A DNA stretch of 38,320 nt from a virus, in the IMG/VR virus record IMGVR_UViG_3300042691_033208, positions 1 to 38,320 of that record. One strand, written 5' to 3'. Each line of letters starts with the position of its first letter. Positions within the stretch are counted from its first letter, which is position 1. Shown here piece by piece: positions 1 to 7,628 of this stretch. The notes under the pieces are model-generated. The model had not been told where the DNA came from. It saw nothing but the letters and a program-made list of their open reading frames with translations, and searched no databases. Position numbers and translations under genes: made by a program.

Positions 1-72
1 ATTCCAACGGAAGTATGGTGTTATTTGTCTTAACTAATTTTCTTTTCTGAATTATATTTTATATTATAGGTT

Positions 73-315
73 ATGGCAGATTTCAGTAAGCAGTATTGTG
101 AACGATACGATTCCGATTTACCTTGGGATTTTGATATTGAAAAAGAGTTTGAGGAAATGCCCTTCAGTAGTTTCCGAGCAATTATTTGTGAAGGATTTGG
201 ATTCTTTGGATTACACAAAGATGTAGATGGAGGAAGGTTTTGTTTGTTTGGTGAACAATGGGCGCATATTCCTTATGAAGAAATTACAGATACGACACAC
301 CTTGAATATAAATAG
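73..315 (+). CDS. Hypothetical protein, 80 aa
   Basis: Small acidic, aromatic-rich soluble protein of 80 residues. It has no signal peptide, membrane segment or cysteine cluster, and I recognise no family. It starts at the ATG at 73 behind an A/T-rich leader (TATAGGTT) without a clear Shine-Dalgarno sequence. It ends just before the next gene at 318, so the two are probably co-transcribed. Its acidic N-terminal half (many D and E) and Phe-rich middle (FEEMPFSSFRA) suggest a compact phage accessory protein. The reading frame is convincing from its tight packing with the following genes; no function is assigned. Confidence 0.6.
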   Translation: MADFSKQYCERYDSDLPWDFDIEKEFEEMPFSSFRAIICEGFGFFGLHKDVDGGRFCLFGEQWAHIPYEEITDTTHLEYK

Positions 316-317
316 AT

Positions 318-554
318 ATGAATAAGATTGTAGAAATTTTTAAAGCATGGGGTATAGCATTTAACCCCGATGATGCTCAAGCGAAACTTGCGGGTGAGCG
401 ATTATCAATATGTAACGAATGTGAATATATGTCAGATAATCACATCAGACGATGCACCGTGTGTGGGTGTGCCTTGAAAGCGAAAATATATTCTCCTGTT
501 AAGGGAGCATGCCCGAAAGGTAAGTGGGATGAAGTAGATAATAAACATCTATAA
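318..554 (+). CDS. Small zinc-binding phage protein (two CxxC pairs), 78 aa
   Basis: The protein has a helical N-terminus followed by a cysteine-rich half: C32-x2-C35, C46-x2-C49-x-C51 and C65 in CPKGKW. Two CxxC pairs plus a terminal CPxGKW box are typical of small Zn-ribbon proteins that recur in large phages, where their function is unknown. Zn binding is inferred from the cysteine spacing. It lies 2 nt after the preceding stop and 4 nt before the ClpS-like gene, so it belongs to the same transcript. A role in DNA or RNA binding is possible but not shown. Confidence 0.7.
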   Translation: MNKIVEIFKAWGIAFNPDDAQAKLAGERLSICNECEYMSDNHIRRCTVCGCALKAKIYSPVKGACPKGKWDEVDNKHL

Positions 555-558
555 AATT

Positions 559-840
559 ATGCCAAAAAAGAAACAAGTAGAATCTCCAAAAGATTTACTA
601 TCAGAGTTATCATTTGATGGATGTAAGTTGGTTGTGTATAACGATAGTCATAATACATTTGATTGGGTTATTAAAACTTTTATAGAGGTACTTAACCACA
701 ACTTTTATCAAGCGGAACAATGTGCGATGTTAATACACAGCAATGGTAAGTGTACGGTTAAGAATGGTGATTACGATGTATTGAAACCATTGAAAGAACA
801 AATAATAGAACGAGGACTTAAATCTGAAATTGAATACTAA
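559..840 (+). CDS. clpS: ClpS-like ATP-dependent protease adaptor
   Basis: A 93-residue protein whose residues 22-92 follow the ClpS fold pattern: KLVVYND at 23-29, the NTF turn at 32-34, a long helix, then AEQCAMLIH at 52-60 and NGKC at 62-65. ClpS docks on the Clp AAA+ unfoldase and delivers proteins bearing N-degrons. In E. coli ClpS the degron pocket uses N34, D35, D36, M40 and H66. Here the likely equivalents are N28, D29, S30, F34 and H60, so one acidic pocket residue is replaced by Ser, which may change specificity. The pattern resembles Bacteroidota ClpS, suggesting capture from the host. The stop at 840 is followed 3 nt later by an AAA+ ATPase. The family call is firm; the role in infection is inferred. 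Confidence 0.85.
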   Translation: MPKKKQVESPKDLLSELSFDGCKLVVYNDSHNTFDWVIKTFIEVLNHNFYQAEQCAMLIHSNGKCTVKNGDYDVLKPLKEQIIERGLKSEIEY

Positions 841-843
841 GTT

Positions 844-2130
844 ATGGGGATTTCTAATTCAAAAGTAAAAAGAATCGTTAGGGAATTGGGTGAATTACAA
901 AACACAAAAATAACCAAACGAAAGTACGAAGAAAAGTTAGGTAGGGGTTCTAACATATCTCAGTATCGTAGGGCGAGAGCAACCGAAACCGCGGTTGATT
1001 GGGGTGAACCCGATAGTTCAAACCAATGGTACAAACCTGTAGAACATGATGAGTTTCCTTATGTAACTTATTTATTGGATACAACAGGTAGGGCGGCTAC
1101 ACATCACTTTAGATTAGCTGGAAATGGTACGAGTGAACTTTGTCATTATCCCGAAGATATTCCTGTTATTCTAAAAAAGTATAACTTTCATTTATTGCAT
1201 TCTATTGAATTCTTTGATATGGATGAACGAATGATTATTAGTAAGGATATCTATGAGATGAGTAACGATAAAGGTAAATTGTTACTTACCATAGGTGGTA
1301 TACCGCATCCTTCCATTAATCAAAAGGTTAGGAAGGATTCCCGAATATCTTTATCGGTTGTTTCCAACATAGATGTAAAGATGTATAATGATGTGGTTGA
1401 ACATATCATATCAACTTATCATAAACCAAAGATAGAATCTAATAATGTTAACCTTGTCATCCGAGCGGGTGCGGGATACGATACCGAGCAGTTCACTCTT
1501 CCTAAACAGAAGATTGATATTGCTATGAACTATGGTAAAGAGTTTGTTCCTATCCATAAGAGAATTGTTGATTCATTAAATGAACCTAATGGTAAGGGAT
1601 TGGTATTATTGCATGGTGATCCTGGTACAGGAAAGACACATTATCTAAAACATCTTGCGAGTAAAATAAAGGATAAACGAGTCCTTTTCATTCCTCCATA
1701 TCTTGCCGACTTTATCACATCACCTGAGATGACACCTTTCCTAATTGATAACGCAAATTCGGTTTTGTTTATTGAAGATGCCGAAAGAGTTATCACAGAT
1801 AGAAACGAGAATGGTAGTACAGGTGTATCAAACATTCTTAATATCACGGATGGTATTCTTTCCGATATCCTAAAGATTCAGATTGTTGCCACCTTCAATA
1901 TGGATAGGAAAAAGATAGACCCGGCACTACTTCGTAAAGGTAGATTAATTGCTGAGCATAAGTTTGAGGCGTTATCGGTTGAGGAAAGTAATACGATGTT
2001 GAAACATTTGGAGATAGACCATGTTGCAACTGAACCAATGACCCTTACACAAATCTATAATTTCAAAGACCCACACTATGTATCAGAAGAATCTGTTTCA
2101 CATAGAAAGATAGGATTTGGAGCTAGATAA
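844..2130 (+). CDS. AAA+ ATPase (BCS1-like classical AAA core)
   Basis: A 428-residue protein with a C-terminal AAA module. Walker A is GDPGTGKT at 258-265. Walker B is VLFIED at 307-312, with the Glu-Asp order seen in BCS1-like AAA proteins. Sensor 1 lies in ATFNMD, and DPALLRKGRL holds the likely arginine finger and sensor region. The first 230 residues are a phage-specific domain with a basic, coiled start and no recognisable protease motif. It is not ClpA/ClpX, as I see no zinc domain or tandem AAA modules. Its position right after the ClpS-like gene suggests, but does not prove, a shared protein-remodelling role. The stop codon at 2128-2130 is followed by a promoter-like motif at 2154. 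Confidence 0.8.
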   Translation: MGISNSKVKRIVRELGELQNTKITKRKYEEKLGRGSNISQYRRARATETAVDWGEPDSSNQWYKPVEHDEFPYVTYLLDTTGRAATHHFRLAGNGTSELCHYPEDIPVILKKYNFHLLHSIEFFDMDERMIISKDIYEMSNDKGKLLLTIGGIPHPSINQKVRKDSRISLSVVSNIDVKMYNDVVEHIISTYHKPKIESNNVNLVIRAGAGYDTEQFTLPKQKIDIAMNYGKEFVPIHKRIVDSLNEPNGKGLVLLHGDPGTGKTHYLKHLASKIKDKRVLFIPPYLADFITSPEMTPFLIDNANSVLFIEDAERVITDRNENGSTGVSNILNITDGILSDILKIQIVATFNMDRKKIDPALLRKGRLIAEHKFEALSVEESNTMLKHLEIDHVATEPMTLTQIYNFKDPHYVSEESVSHRKIGFGAR

Positions 2131-2153
2131 TTTTCCATTCTCCGATAGGATAG

Positions 2154-2160
2154 TATTTAT
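2154..2160 (+). promoter_or_regulatory. TATTTAT-type putative late promoter element
   Basis: TAGTATTTATTC lies 19 nt before the ATG at 2180, in the short gap after the AAA+ gene. It matches the octamer seen at other transcription-unit boundaries here (8572, 11599, 27801, 28971, 34141), differing at the last base (T for A). A promoter role is inferred from that recurrence and from the gp55-like sigma gene at 10879. Confidence 0.45.
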
Positions 2161-2179
2161 TCTTAGATAAGAATAATTG

Positions 2180-3517
2180 ATGTTAGAAGTCGTAACCATA
2201 TCTTCTCCCAACAGAAATAAATATCCTAACAACTTTGTCAACATAACGGTTGATAACGATTTGAGTGATGGTAAAACGATTGTAATTCCGAATACATACT
2301 TTCCATATATCTTTGAATTTGCTAACTTAGCAGAAGCAGAGGGTAAACGATATATCTCTAGTTGGTTAAGAGATAAATTGGAATCGGAGTATTCAACTCC
2401 TTTAGGTAAAGTTTTATTTACTCTTGAAAAAGAATTATCAGTTTTCCCATACATTACCTTGGATTATCAATCATTGATAAATCAAATCAATATAGAAAGG
2501 AATAACACTACAGAAAATTTAAGGGGAGAAACGGTAACTGAATTTGAATTCTATGGTGCAGAATTACCCGAATCGGATTCTGTAACACCTGAGTATATTT
2601 TAACATGGTTAGATGCTCCAACCAAAGATGCAACGGGAATTCCCATACCGGATATGCCACATCTATTGGATTACACTTATTTTCCCGTAAAAGAAATAAT
2701 TGTAGAAGGTCGTAATGTAAACAAATTAGATTTCTTTGAAAACGAATACATTATAGATATTATACATGATGTAACTATTCCAATACCTTCTTCCGCTGAA
2801 GATGATTACAACAAATACATATCCGCAAACAATTTGGATACGGGTAAATTTGCAAGAGATAAAGTATACGATAGAATACAAGAGGCAAATAAAAATGCCA
2901 CACTACCATCTTTAATAAGTAAAGCTGAAAATCTTAATAAGGTAATAGGTGGTATATCTTCATTCAAGAATACACTAAACAAAGTTAAGAACGCAGCTGC
3001 TATTGTGGGAGCAGCAGCATTGTTGGTTAAACAAATCAAGAAACCAACTCTGATAGATTTAAAAAAGTTAATTGTAAAAAAGAAAGAGAAGGAAAATCAA
3101 AAGGATGTTGCTCTTAGAAGTAAACGAAGAAAGACTAAGGATAAGAAGAAGAATAGAACATCACCTGGTGAACCTTATAGTTCTAAGTTATCATTAGATG
3201 CACAAAAGTTAAAGAACGCACAAGTATCACCTACTGCATTAAGTGCAGCAGCTGCATCAACCTTAAACACTTGGGAAACAAAATCGGCACAACTTATTCC
3301 TACAAACAAAGTAGTGTATACTTATCTATCATCAACCACAGGTGATGTCATTATCGTTACGGTAAACAACAATATTGGAAAACCTAACTTTACCAAAACA
3401 TTTAGTGTAACAACTTACAATATGGAATCCGCGGTAGAGGCAGTTAAAAATACAATGGATACATTTGGTGATATTGTAGATGGTGAATTTTATCCCACAA
3501 CAGGAACTTCAGTATAA
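2180..3517 (+). CDS. Putative virion structural protein, 445 aa
   Basis: I do not recognise the family. I chose the ATG at 2180 over the TTG just before it. Residues 1-230 are mixed alpha/beta with many Ile, Pro and Asp residues. A short Ala-rich hydrophobic stretch (AAAIVGAAALLV, about residue 275) follows, then a very basic Lys-rich linker (about 285-330) and a C-terminal Thr/Val-rich beta-type domain. A late-type motif lies 19 nt upstream and the length suits a tail or capsid component, so a structural role is likely but unproven. The basic linker could bind nucleic acid. It ends 1 nt before the start of the next gene. Confidence 0.6.
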   Translation: MLEVVTISSPNRNKYPNNFVNITVDNDLSDGKTIVIPNTYFPYIFEFANLAEAEGKRYISSWLRDKLESEYSTPLGKVLFTLEKELSVFPYITLDYQSLINQINIERNNTTENLRGETVTEFEFYGAELPESDSVTPEYILTWLDAPTKDATGIPIPDMPHLLDYTYFPVKEIIVEGRNVNKLDFFENEYIIDIIHDVTIPIPSSAEDDYNKYISANNLDTGKFARDKVYDRIQEANKNATLPSLISKAENLNKVIGGISSFKNTLNKVKNAAAIVGAAALLVKQIKKPTLIDLKKLIVKKKEKENQKDVALRSKRRKTKDKKKNRTSPGEPYSSKLSLDAQKLKNAQVSPTALSAAAASTLNTWETKSAQLIPTNKVVYTYLSSTTGDVIIVTVNNNIGKPNFTKTFSVTTYNMESAVEAVKNTMDTFGDIVDGEFYPTTGTSV

Positions 3518-3518
3518 G

Positions 3519-3887
3519 ATGACGCAACGAATTTATTTTAGATTGGATTGGAGGGATTATTTTAAGACCACTTCTAACCAAATGAAGAAGATGAAGAAGG
3601 ATGATATTGTTAGGGTGTATCAACGATTATACAAAGAAGTATTATCCGCATCCAATAAAAAACAAAAGGAACATCTTATTGCGCTGGATGATAATACCCG
3701 AACGGTCATGTCAGTATCTCAATTAGATTATACTGAAGTGTTAACTATATGTAAAGATTTCTTAGAGAAGAATGAAGATTACGAGAGTTGTGCAGCAATC
3801 AGAGACGCATTGGTTAAGTTAGAAACTAAGAAACCTAAAAGAAAAAACAAAGAGCCGGAGAAATTAGTATTGATTAAACGAATATAA
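3519..3887 (+). CDS. Hypothetical basic protein with UVR-like helix pair, 122 aa
   Basis: The start was set at the ATG at 3519, immediately after the upstream stop; an earlier in-frame alternative start would overlap the upstream gene. The protein is charged and mainly helical with a Lys-rich C-terminus. Residues of about 85-110, LEKNEDYESCAAIRDALVKL, resemble the UVR helical hairpin of UvrB/UvrC and Clp proteins (ENxDYExAAxIRDxI). That is a pattern resemblance only. No enzyme motif is visible. It overlaps nothing and runs 1 nt from the next start, so it is co-transcribed with its neighbours. Confidence 0.6.
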   Translation: MTQRIYFRLDWRDYFKTTSNQMKKMKKDDIVRVYQRLYKEVLSASNKKQKEHLIALDDNTRTVMSVSQLDYTEVLTICKDFLEKNEDYESCAAIRDALVKLETKKPKRKNKEPEKLVLIKRI

Positions 3888-3888
3888 A

Positions 3889-4128
3889 ATGAATAGTTAT
3901 CTTATCGTACCCGCACCACATTCTGAATTTTTATGGAGACAACCTTGGTTCTTTGAGTGTATCCCATATGATGATATAGATAGATGTTGTGTATACCTTG
4001 TACCCTCTAATAGAGTAGAAGAGTTATTTGGAGAGTACCATTCATTCAAAGAATATGGACAATTAGATGAAAATTATATTCATAGTCCACTTCAATACCG
4101 AATAGATTTTGATGAAGAGATTTCCTAA
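3889..4128 (+). CDS. Hypothetical protein, 79 aa
   Basis: Acidic, aromatic-rich protein (PHSEFLWRQPWFFECIPYDD near the N-terminus) without a signal peptide or membrane segment. I recognise no family. It begins 1 nt after the preceding stop and is followed by a 27-nt AT-rich gap before the methyltransferase gene. Tight packing supports it as a real gene. Confidence 0.55.
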   Translation: MNSYLIVPAPHSEFLWRQPWFFECIPYDDIDRCCVYLVPSNRVEELFGEYHSFKEYGQLDENYIHSPLQYRIDFDEEIS

Positions 4129-4155
4129 TCTCAATAAAATTAGTTATATTACAAT

Positions 4156-5718
4156 ATGGATAAAAAATACTTTTACGAAAAGTGTGAATACTTTAATGAC
4201 CCAAAAATCAATCTCAAGTATGAAGATGTTCTACGAATGTCTTTGAAAGAGTTTGAAGAATGGGTAGCGTTTTTTAGAAAGACAGTGGTAGACCATTGGA
4301 ACGCAACGGGTGCTCCTCCTCGAATCGGTTCATCCGAAGCAGAGATGATAGAGCAATTCTCTAAACTACAAACCTATAAGGTAAATGAGTTTGAGGAAAA
4401 GGATGATGATGGTGATGAGGTTATATTTAACTTCAATAAGTTTGCTACACCTGTCAATCAATTCTTCCCGGCGATGTATAAGACTGGTATCGGTGGCTCC
4501 GATTACAATAAACCTAAACCTTCTATCTATGATATCTTTTGTGATGATTCATATCTAAAAGAGTTTGCAAAACAAATGAGAAGGTTAACTCGCCAAGATG
4601 GTATGTATCGTTTCTCTAAAACTTTGGAAAAGGGAAATAAACAGCATCACAATTCACATCTCAACTCTGCCAGAGAGTGGATTCAAAAATGGAGTGAGGG
4701 TGATATATGGAATGGATATGATTTTTGTTTATCTCAAAATGATAGTAGAATAGAATCATTACCAATCACAGCAGATGAAGTAAAAGAATTATACAAAGGT
4801 GGTATTCTAAAGTACCATCATATCTCTTCACTTAAAACTGCTAATTGGGGTGATGATATAGATTCATTAGTTGATTTACCTAAACAACCGATTCAACTCA
4901 AATGGTATCCAATAGGACAACACATATTTCCTGAAGCAAGTGCCGCGTTTCGTATTGGTATGGGTAGTCAACCCGCAGTTAACTTCCCACCACTTACCGC
5001 GAAATATTTGTATCAACGATTTACTAATCATATCAAGACGCAGGAAACAATTAACATCTATGACCCATCTGCTGGTTGGGGTGGTAGGATATTGGGAGCG
5101 TTGAGTATTGATGATAGGAATATTCATTATATTGGAAATGATCCTAATACAGAGAACTATATTGAAGAGATTGGAAGAACTCGGTATGAGTACTTGGCAG
5201 ATTATTTCAACTCAAAAGTACCCGGCGCAGCTAATCCGTTTTGGGGGCATCGTAACACCTATGATATCTTTCGCACGGGTTCAGAGATTATCAGTAACGA
5301 GGAACGATTCAAGAAGTACAAAGGTAAATTGGATTTAGTATTTACATCCCCTCCATACTTTGATAGAGAACGATATAGTAGTGATGAAACGCAATCATAT
5401 AAGAAGTTTAATAACTATACAAGTTGGAGAGATGGATTCTTACGCCCGACACTAACCACAGCTTATGAATGGTTAAAGGAAGATAGATACATCCTTTGGA
5501 ACATTGCCGATATAAAAATTGGAAAGAGTTTCTATCCCTTAGAACAAGATAGTATTGATATCCTAAAAGAATTGGGTATGGAGTATCAAGGGAAAATTAA
5601 GATGACAATGAGTCCCATGACTGGAGTAGATTTATCTGGAGTAAAAAATAGTATGAAATTAGGAGGAGAATCCTATAAGTACGAACCCATATTTATCTTC
5701 TACAAACCCAAAAAATAA
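4156..5718 (+). CDS. DNA methyltransferase (amino-MTase, TSPPY type)
   Basis: A 520-residue protein. The S-adenosylmethionine-binding motif I is DPSAGWGGR at 303-311, with a following acidic strand end at YIGNDPN. Catalytic motif IV is TSPPYF at 397-402. This order and the SPPY box are typical of N4-cytosine or N6-adenine DNA amino-methyltransferases that modify exocyclic amines. The first 290 residues hold a phage-specific region that may give target recognition. No restriction endonuclease partner is adjacent, so it is an orphan enzyme, likely protecting phage DNA or serving regulation. Base specificity cannot be read from sequence. A weak hairpin terminator follows at 5745. Confidence 0.85.
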   Translation: MDKKYFYEKCEYFNDPKINLKYEDVLRMSLKEFEEWVAFFRKTVVDHWNATGAPPRIGSSEAEMIEQFSKLQTYKVNEFEEKDDDGDEVIFNFNKFATPVNQFFPAMYKTGIGGSDYNKPKPSIYDIFCDDSYLKEFAKQMRRLTRQDGMYRFSKTLEKGNKQHHNSHLNSAREWIQKWSEGDIWNGYDFCLSQNDSRIESLPITADEVKELYKGGILKYHHISSLKTANWGDDIDSLVDLPKQPIQLKWYPIGQHIFPEASAAFRIGMGSQPAVNFPPLTAKYLYQRFTNHIKTQETINIYDPSAGWGGRILGALSIDDRNIHYIGNDPNTENYIEEIGRTRYEYLADYFNSKVPGAANPFWGHRNTYDIFRTGSEIISNEERFKKYKGKLDLVFTSPPYFDRERYSSDETQSYKKFNNYTSWRDGFLRPTLTTAYEWLKEDRYILWNIADIKIGKSFYPLEQDSIDILKELGMEYQGKIKMTMSPMTGVDLSGVKNSMKLGGESYKYEPIFIFYKPKK

Positions 5719-5744
5719 ACTCCCTGACTATCAATTAGTTATGT

Positions 5745-5770
5745 AACTGTTTGATTATCAAACAGTTTAA
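5745..5770 (+). terminator. Hairpin, possible intrinsic terminator after the methyltransferase
   Basis: A perfect 10-bp stem (AACTGTTTGA / TCAAACAGTT, 5745-5754 with 5758-5767) with a 3-nt loop, followed by TTAATTTC rather than a clean T-run. It sits 27 nt after the methyltransferase stop and before a promoter-like sequence at 5784, so it probably closes the upstream unit. The weak T-tract lowers certainty. Confidence 0.45.
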
Positions 5771-5783
5771 TTTCATCTGCCTA

Positions 5784-5814
5784 TTGTTTCATTGTAACAT
5801 ATTTTGTACCTTTA
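5784..5814 (+). promoter_or_regulatory. Putative Bacteroidota-type promoter (TTG-N20-TACCTTTA)
   Basis: TTG at 5784-5786, a 20-nt spacer, then TACCTTTA at 5807-5814, close to the Bacteroidota -33 TTG / -7 TAnnTTTG pattern with the last G changed to A. It lies between a hairpin and the first gene (5833) of a run of small accessory genes, as expected for a host-sigma (early or middle) promoter. Motif match only. Confidence 0.4.
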
Positions 5815-5832
5815 TAGGGTAAAAGGTTAAGT

Positions 5833-6012
5833 ATGTTCAAACTATTCATCACATTCGTTTTTAGCGGGTTATTCTACACCGCAATCCTCAAGGGTTTCAT
5901 TCCGTTCCCACCCAATGGTTCTGCTATCTTTGCAGGGGCGCTGAGTGGAGCGTTATGTTTCCTATCCCTGTTTATCATTATTGAGAAAGTAATCAGAAAA
6001 TACAATGCGTAA
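5833..6012 (+). CDS. Small two-TM membrane protein, 59 aa
   Basis: A 59-residue ORF starting MFKLFITFVFSG. It has one hydrophobic segment at about residues 3-24, a short Pro-rich turn (FPFPPNGS), a second hydrophobic segment at about 33-52 and a basic tail (KVIRKYNA). It is predicted to be a hairpin in the inner membrane; the function is unknown. It is the first gene after the promoter-like site at 5784 and overlaps the next start at 6005. The frame is open throughout and the composition is clearly that of a membrane protein. Confidence 0.6.
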   Translation: MFKLFITFVFSGLFYTAILKGFIPFPPNGSAIFAGALSGALCFLSLFIIIEKVIRKYNA

Positions 6013-6253
6013 GATTGAAATGATATCCTGTAAGAGTTGTGGTAATCAGATGCCCCTCCTACGAAAAACTCTGTATGGTTATAGTAATTGTGTTAATTGT
6101 AGTGATGTGAAACCTTATGGTTGTGCTCATGTCACCAATCACAAGACCGGTAACGAAATTCAAATACTACCCTTTGAGGTTGCTCAACGACATAATCGTA
6201 TGGCGGCTAGACAAGGTTATGGTGTTTCTAATGGTATGAAATTTAATGATTAA
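6005..6253 (+). CDS. Zinc-ribbon protein, 82 aa
   Basis: Two CxxC pairs, C9-x2-C12 and C29-x2-C32, form a Zn ribbon in the first 35 residues, followed by a C-terminal stretch HKTGNEIQIL and a basic tail. Similar small zinc-ribbon proteins are common in T4-like phages, where they are mostly uncharacterised. The ATG at 6005 overlaps the end of the preceding membrane-protein gene by 8 nt, indicating translational coupling. Zn binding is inferred from the cysteines; a nucleic-acid-binding role is possible. Confidence 0.65.
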   Translation: MRKIEMISCKSCGNQMPLLRKTLYGYSNCVNCSDVKPYGCAHVTNHKTGNEIQILPFEVAQRHNRMAARQGYGVSNGMKFND

Positions 6254-6257
6254 TAAT

Positions 6258-6374
6258 ATGAGAAAGAGAAAGTATAAGTTTGTTTTTGATTGGGAAAGAG
6301 TAGCGATTGTATTCTTTCTTTTACTTGGTAGTTTTTGTTTTTGGTATTCAATTTGGCACGCATTAGTAAAATAA
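6258..6374 (+). CDS. Single-TM miniprotein, 38 aa
   Basis: A 38-residue ORF that starts 4 nt after the previous stop and ends 5 nt before the next start. It has a basic N-terminus (MRKRKYKF) and one hydrophobic, aromatic-rich segment (VAIVFFLLLGSFCFWYSIW). It is predicted as a single-pass inner-membrane peptide with its basic N-terminus inside. The tight fit between neighbours and the positive-inside pattern support a real gene; the function is unknown. Confidence 0.5.
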   Translation: MRKRKYKFVFDWERVAIVFFLLLGSFCFWYSIWHALVK

Positions 6375-6379
6375 ATAAT

Positions 6380-6718
6380 ATGAAAATAGCTCAAGAGTAT
6401 TTAGATGGTAATCCGATTGTTAAGAAATTCATTGATGAGGTTAATGAGACAATTCGGAAATATTACGAAACCAATTTGTCTAACCTCACCTTTCAACCTG
6501 TAGTTGTGAGTATCGGTACGAAGTTTATCGGTATCACTCACAATGGTAGTCGGTGGGGATTCATTTCCCGTTTTGATGGAACTTTCAAAGGTAGGCCGAT
6601 TCGGAAAGGTGACCTGATGAAATCCGCATCATGGAGTTCACCTGCAGCAATATCCCGTGGTAACATTGGTGATGGAACTGCTCGTTATGGAGTTTACGGA
6701 CCAGATTATATTAAGTAA
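6380..6718 (+). CDS. Conserved-type phage hypothetical protein, 112 aa
   Basis: The start was placed at the ATG at 6380 (MKIAQEYL), since a longer in-frame version would overlap the whole end of the upstream miniprotein gene. The protein has a helical N-terminus and a beta-rich, glycine-containing middle (SRWGFISRFDGTFKG). No catalytic motif or membrane segment is visible. It belongs to the run of small accessory genes 5833-7942 that are tightly packed and probably co-transcribed. Confidence 0.6.
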   Translation: MKIAQEYLDGNPIVKKFIDEVNETIRKYYETNLSNLTFQPVVVSIGTKFIGITHNGSRWGFISRFDGTFKGRPIRKGDLMKSASWSSPAAISRGNIGDGTARYGVYGPDYIK

Positions 6719-6723
6719 GTCAT

Positions 6724-7017
6724 ATGAGAAAATTAACATCAAAAGCAGTTAGTAAATTTTTGAGTAACACTCCATTCCGGCAAGGTAACACCGAGGTTAC
6801 AATAGATGATGGAATTACTTATTTGAAACTACATGGCAATAAAATTGCTGCCCTCTTCAATGATGGATTATGGATTAGTAACGCAGGGTGGTTTAGTAAC
6901 ACTACAAAGGAAAGGTTGAACGCACTACCTAATGTGAAAATCCATCAGGTAAATTGGAATTGGTTTTTGAACGGAAGCAAATGGGATGGTAAGCCCATTT
7001 ATATTGGTAAAATTTAA
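6724..7017 (+). CDS. Conserved-type phage hypothetical protein, 97 aa
   Basis: A basic N-terminus (MRKLTSKAVSKFL) is followed by a beta-rich domain with repeated Trp and Gly residues, including GLWISNAGWFSNTTKERLN at about 57-75. That pattern resembles small conserved proteins I associate with large phages; no function is known to me. It begins 5 nt after the preceding stop. Nothing odd is visible in the frame or codon use. Confidence 0.65.
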   Translation: MRKLTSKAVSKFLSNTPFRQGNTEVTIDDGITYLKLHGNKIAALFNDGLWISNAGWFSNTTKERLNALPNVKIHQVNWNWFLNGSKWDGKPIYIGKI

Positions 7018-7029
7018 AACAAATAGATT

Positions 7030-7173
7030 ATGGAAACCGAACAGATTGTAACATTGAAAGACCTCATGGAGTATGATGGTCTTTATTTTATTGGAAACAT
7101 TATTGATGCCGATGGAGAAGATTGGGTAAGAGAATCAGAAGCGTTGGAAGTACTTAAAATTGTAAACGGATGA
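7030..7173 (+). CDS. Acidic miniprotein, 47 aa
   Basis: A 47-residue acidic ORF starting METEQIVTLKDL, with no membrane segment. It starts 12 nt after the preceding stop, and its stop overlaps the ATG of the nucleotidase gene (ATGA at 7170-7173), so translation of the two is likely coupled. The family is not recognised. The overlap and the clean frame support it. Confidence 0.5.
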   Translation: METEQIVTLKDLMEYDGLYFIGNIIDADGEDWVRESEALEVLKIVNG

Positions 7174-7628
7174 ACAAGAAGATATTATATTTAGATATGG
7201 ATGGGGTTATCGTAGATTTCCTCAAAGCGGTTGATATATGGAAAAAGGCGTATCCCGAATTAGCTGGTGTGTATAAGGATAATGAAGATATGATACATGG
7301 AATCTTTCGTGATTCACCACCTATTACAAATGCAATAACATCGGTATTCCGACTCCACAATAGTGGTAAGTATGATATCTTTATCGCAACAGCCGCTCCA
7401 TGGAACAATCCTGAATCACTTACTGATAAAAGATATTGGATAGAAAAATGGTTTGGTGATATTTTTAATAGGAGGATTATTACAACTCACAGAAAAGATT
7501 TGCTGATTGGAGATTACTTAGTTGATGATAGAAAAAAGAATGGAGCAGGTGATTTCAAGGGTGAACTTATTTTGTTTGGTAGTGATGAATACCCCGATTG
7601 GAATAGTGTATTAAATAAACTACTATGA
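7170..7628 (+). CDS. 5'(3')-deoxyribonucleotidase-like HAD phosphatase
   Basis: A 152-residue HAD-fold protein. Motif I is LDMDGVIVDF, with D9 the nucleophile and D11 the acid/base. Motif II is T74 in IATAAPW. Motif III Lys is near K109 (HRKDLLIGD), and motif IV is DD at 119-120. The DMDGV box and the small size fit the NT5C/5' nucleotidase C family, which removes phosphate from deoxyribonucleoside monophosphates. In phages this can adjust nucleotide pools or salvage host DNA. Start and stop overlap both neighbours by ATGA, so it sits in a translationally coupled set. The exact substrate is inferred. Confidence 0.8.
   Translation: MNKKILYLDMDGVIVDFLKAVDIWKKAYPELAGVYKDNEDMIHGIFRDSPPITNAITSVFRLHNSGKYDIFIATAAPWNNPESLTDKRYWIEKWFGDIFNRRIITTHRKDLLIGDYLVDDRKKNGAGDFKGELILFGSDEYPDWNSVLNKLL

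Noticed and set aside
1-37. Possible 3' end of an upstream gene (open in frames ending at 33 or 37)
   Set aside because: Only 10-11 codons are visible in either frame, so neither can be supported.
307-314. TATAAATA, the T4 late-promoter octamer, on the plus strand 3 nt before the ATG at 318
   Set aside because: It overlaps the last codons and stop of the preceding gene, has no terminator before it, and the other units here use TATTTATA; probably chance in AT-rich sequence. It also counts as a minus-oriented TATTTATA with no gene to serve.
1069-1076. TATTTATT inside the AAA+ gene (another at 9487-9494)
   Set aside because: Both are deep in coding sequence with no nearby start; they show that the TATTTATT form alone is not specific.
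2098-2454. 118-codon open frame on the minus strand
   Set aside because: Runs antisense across the start of the 2180 gene; no motif or promoter; a shadow of the real gene.
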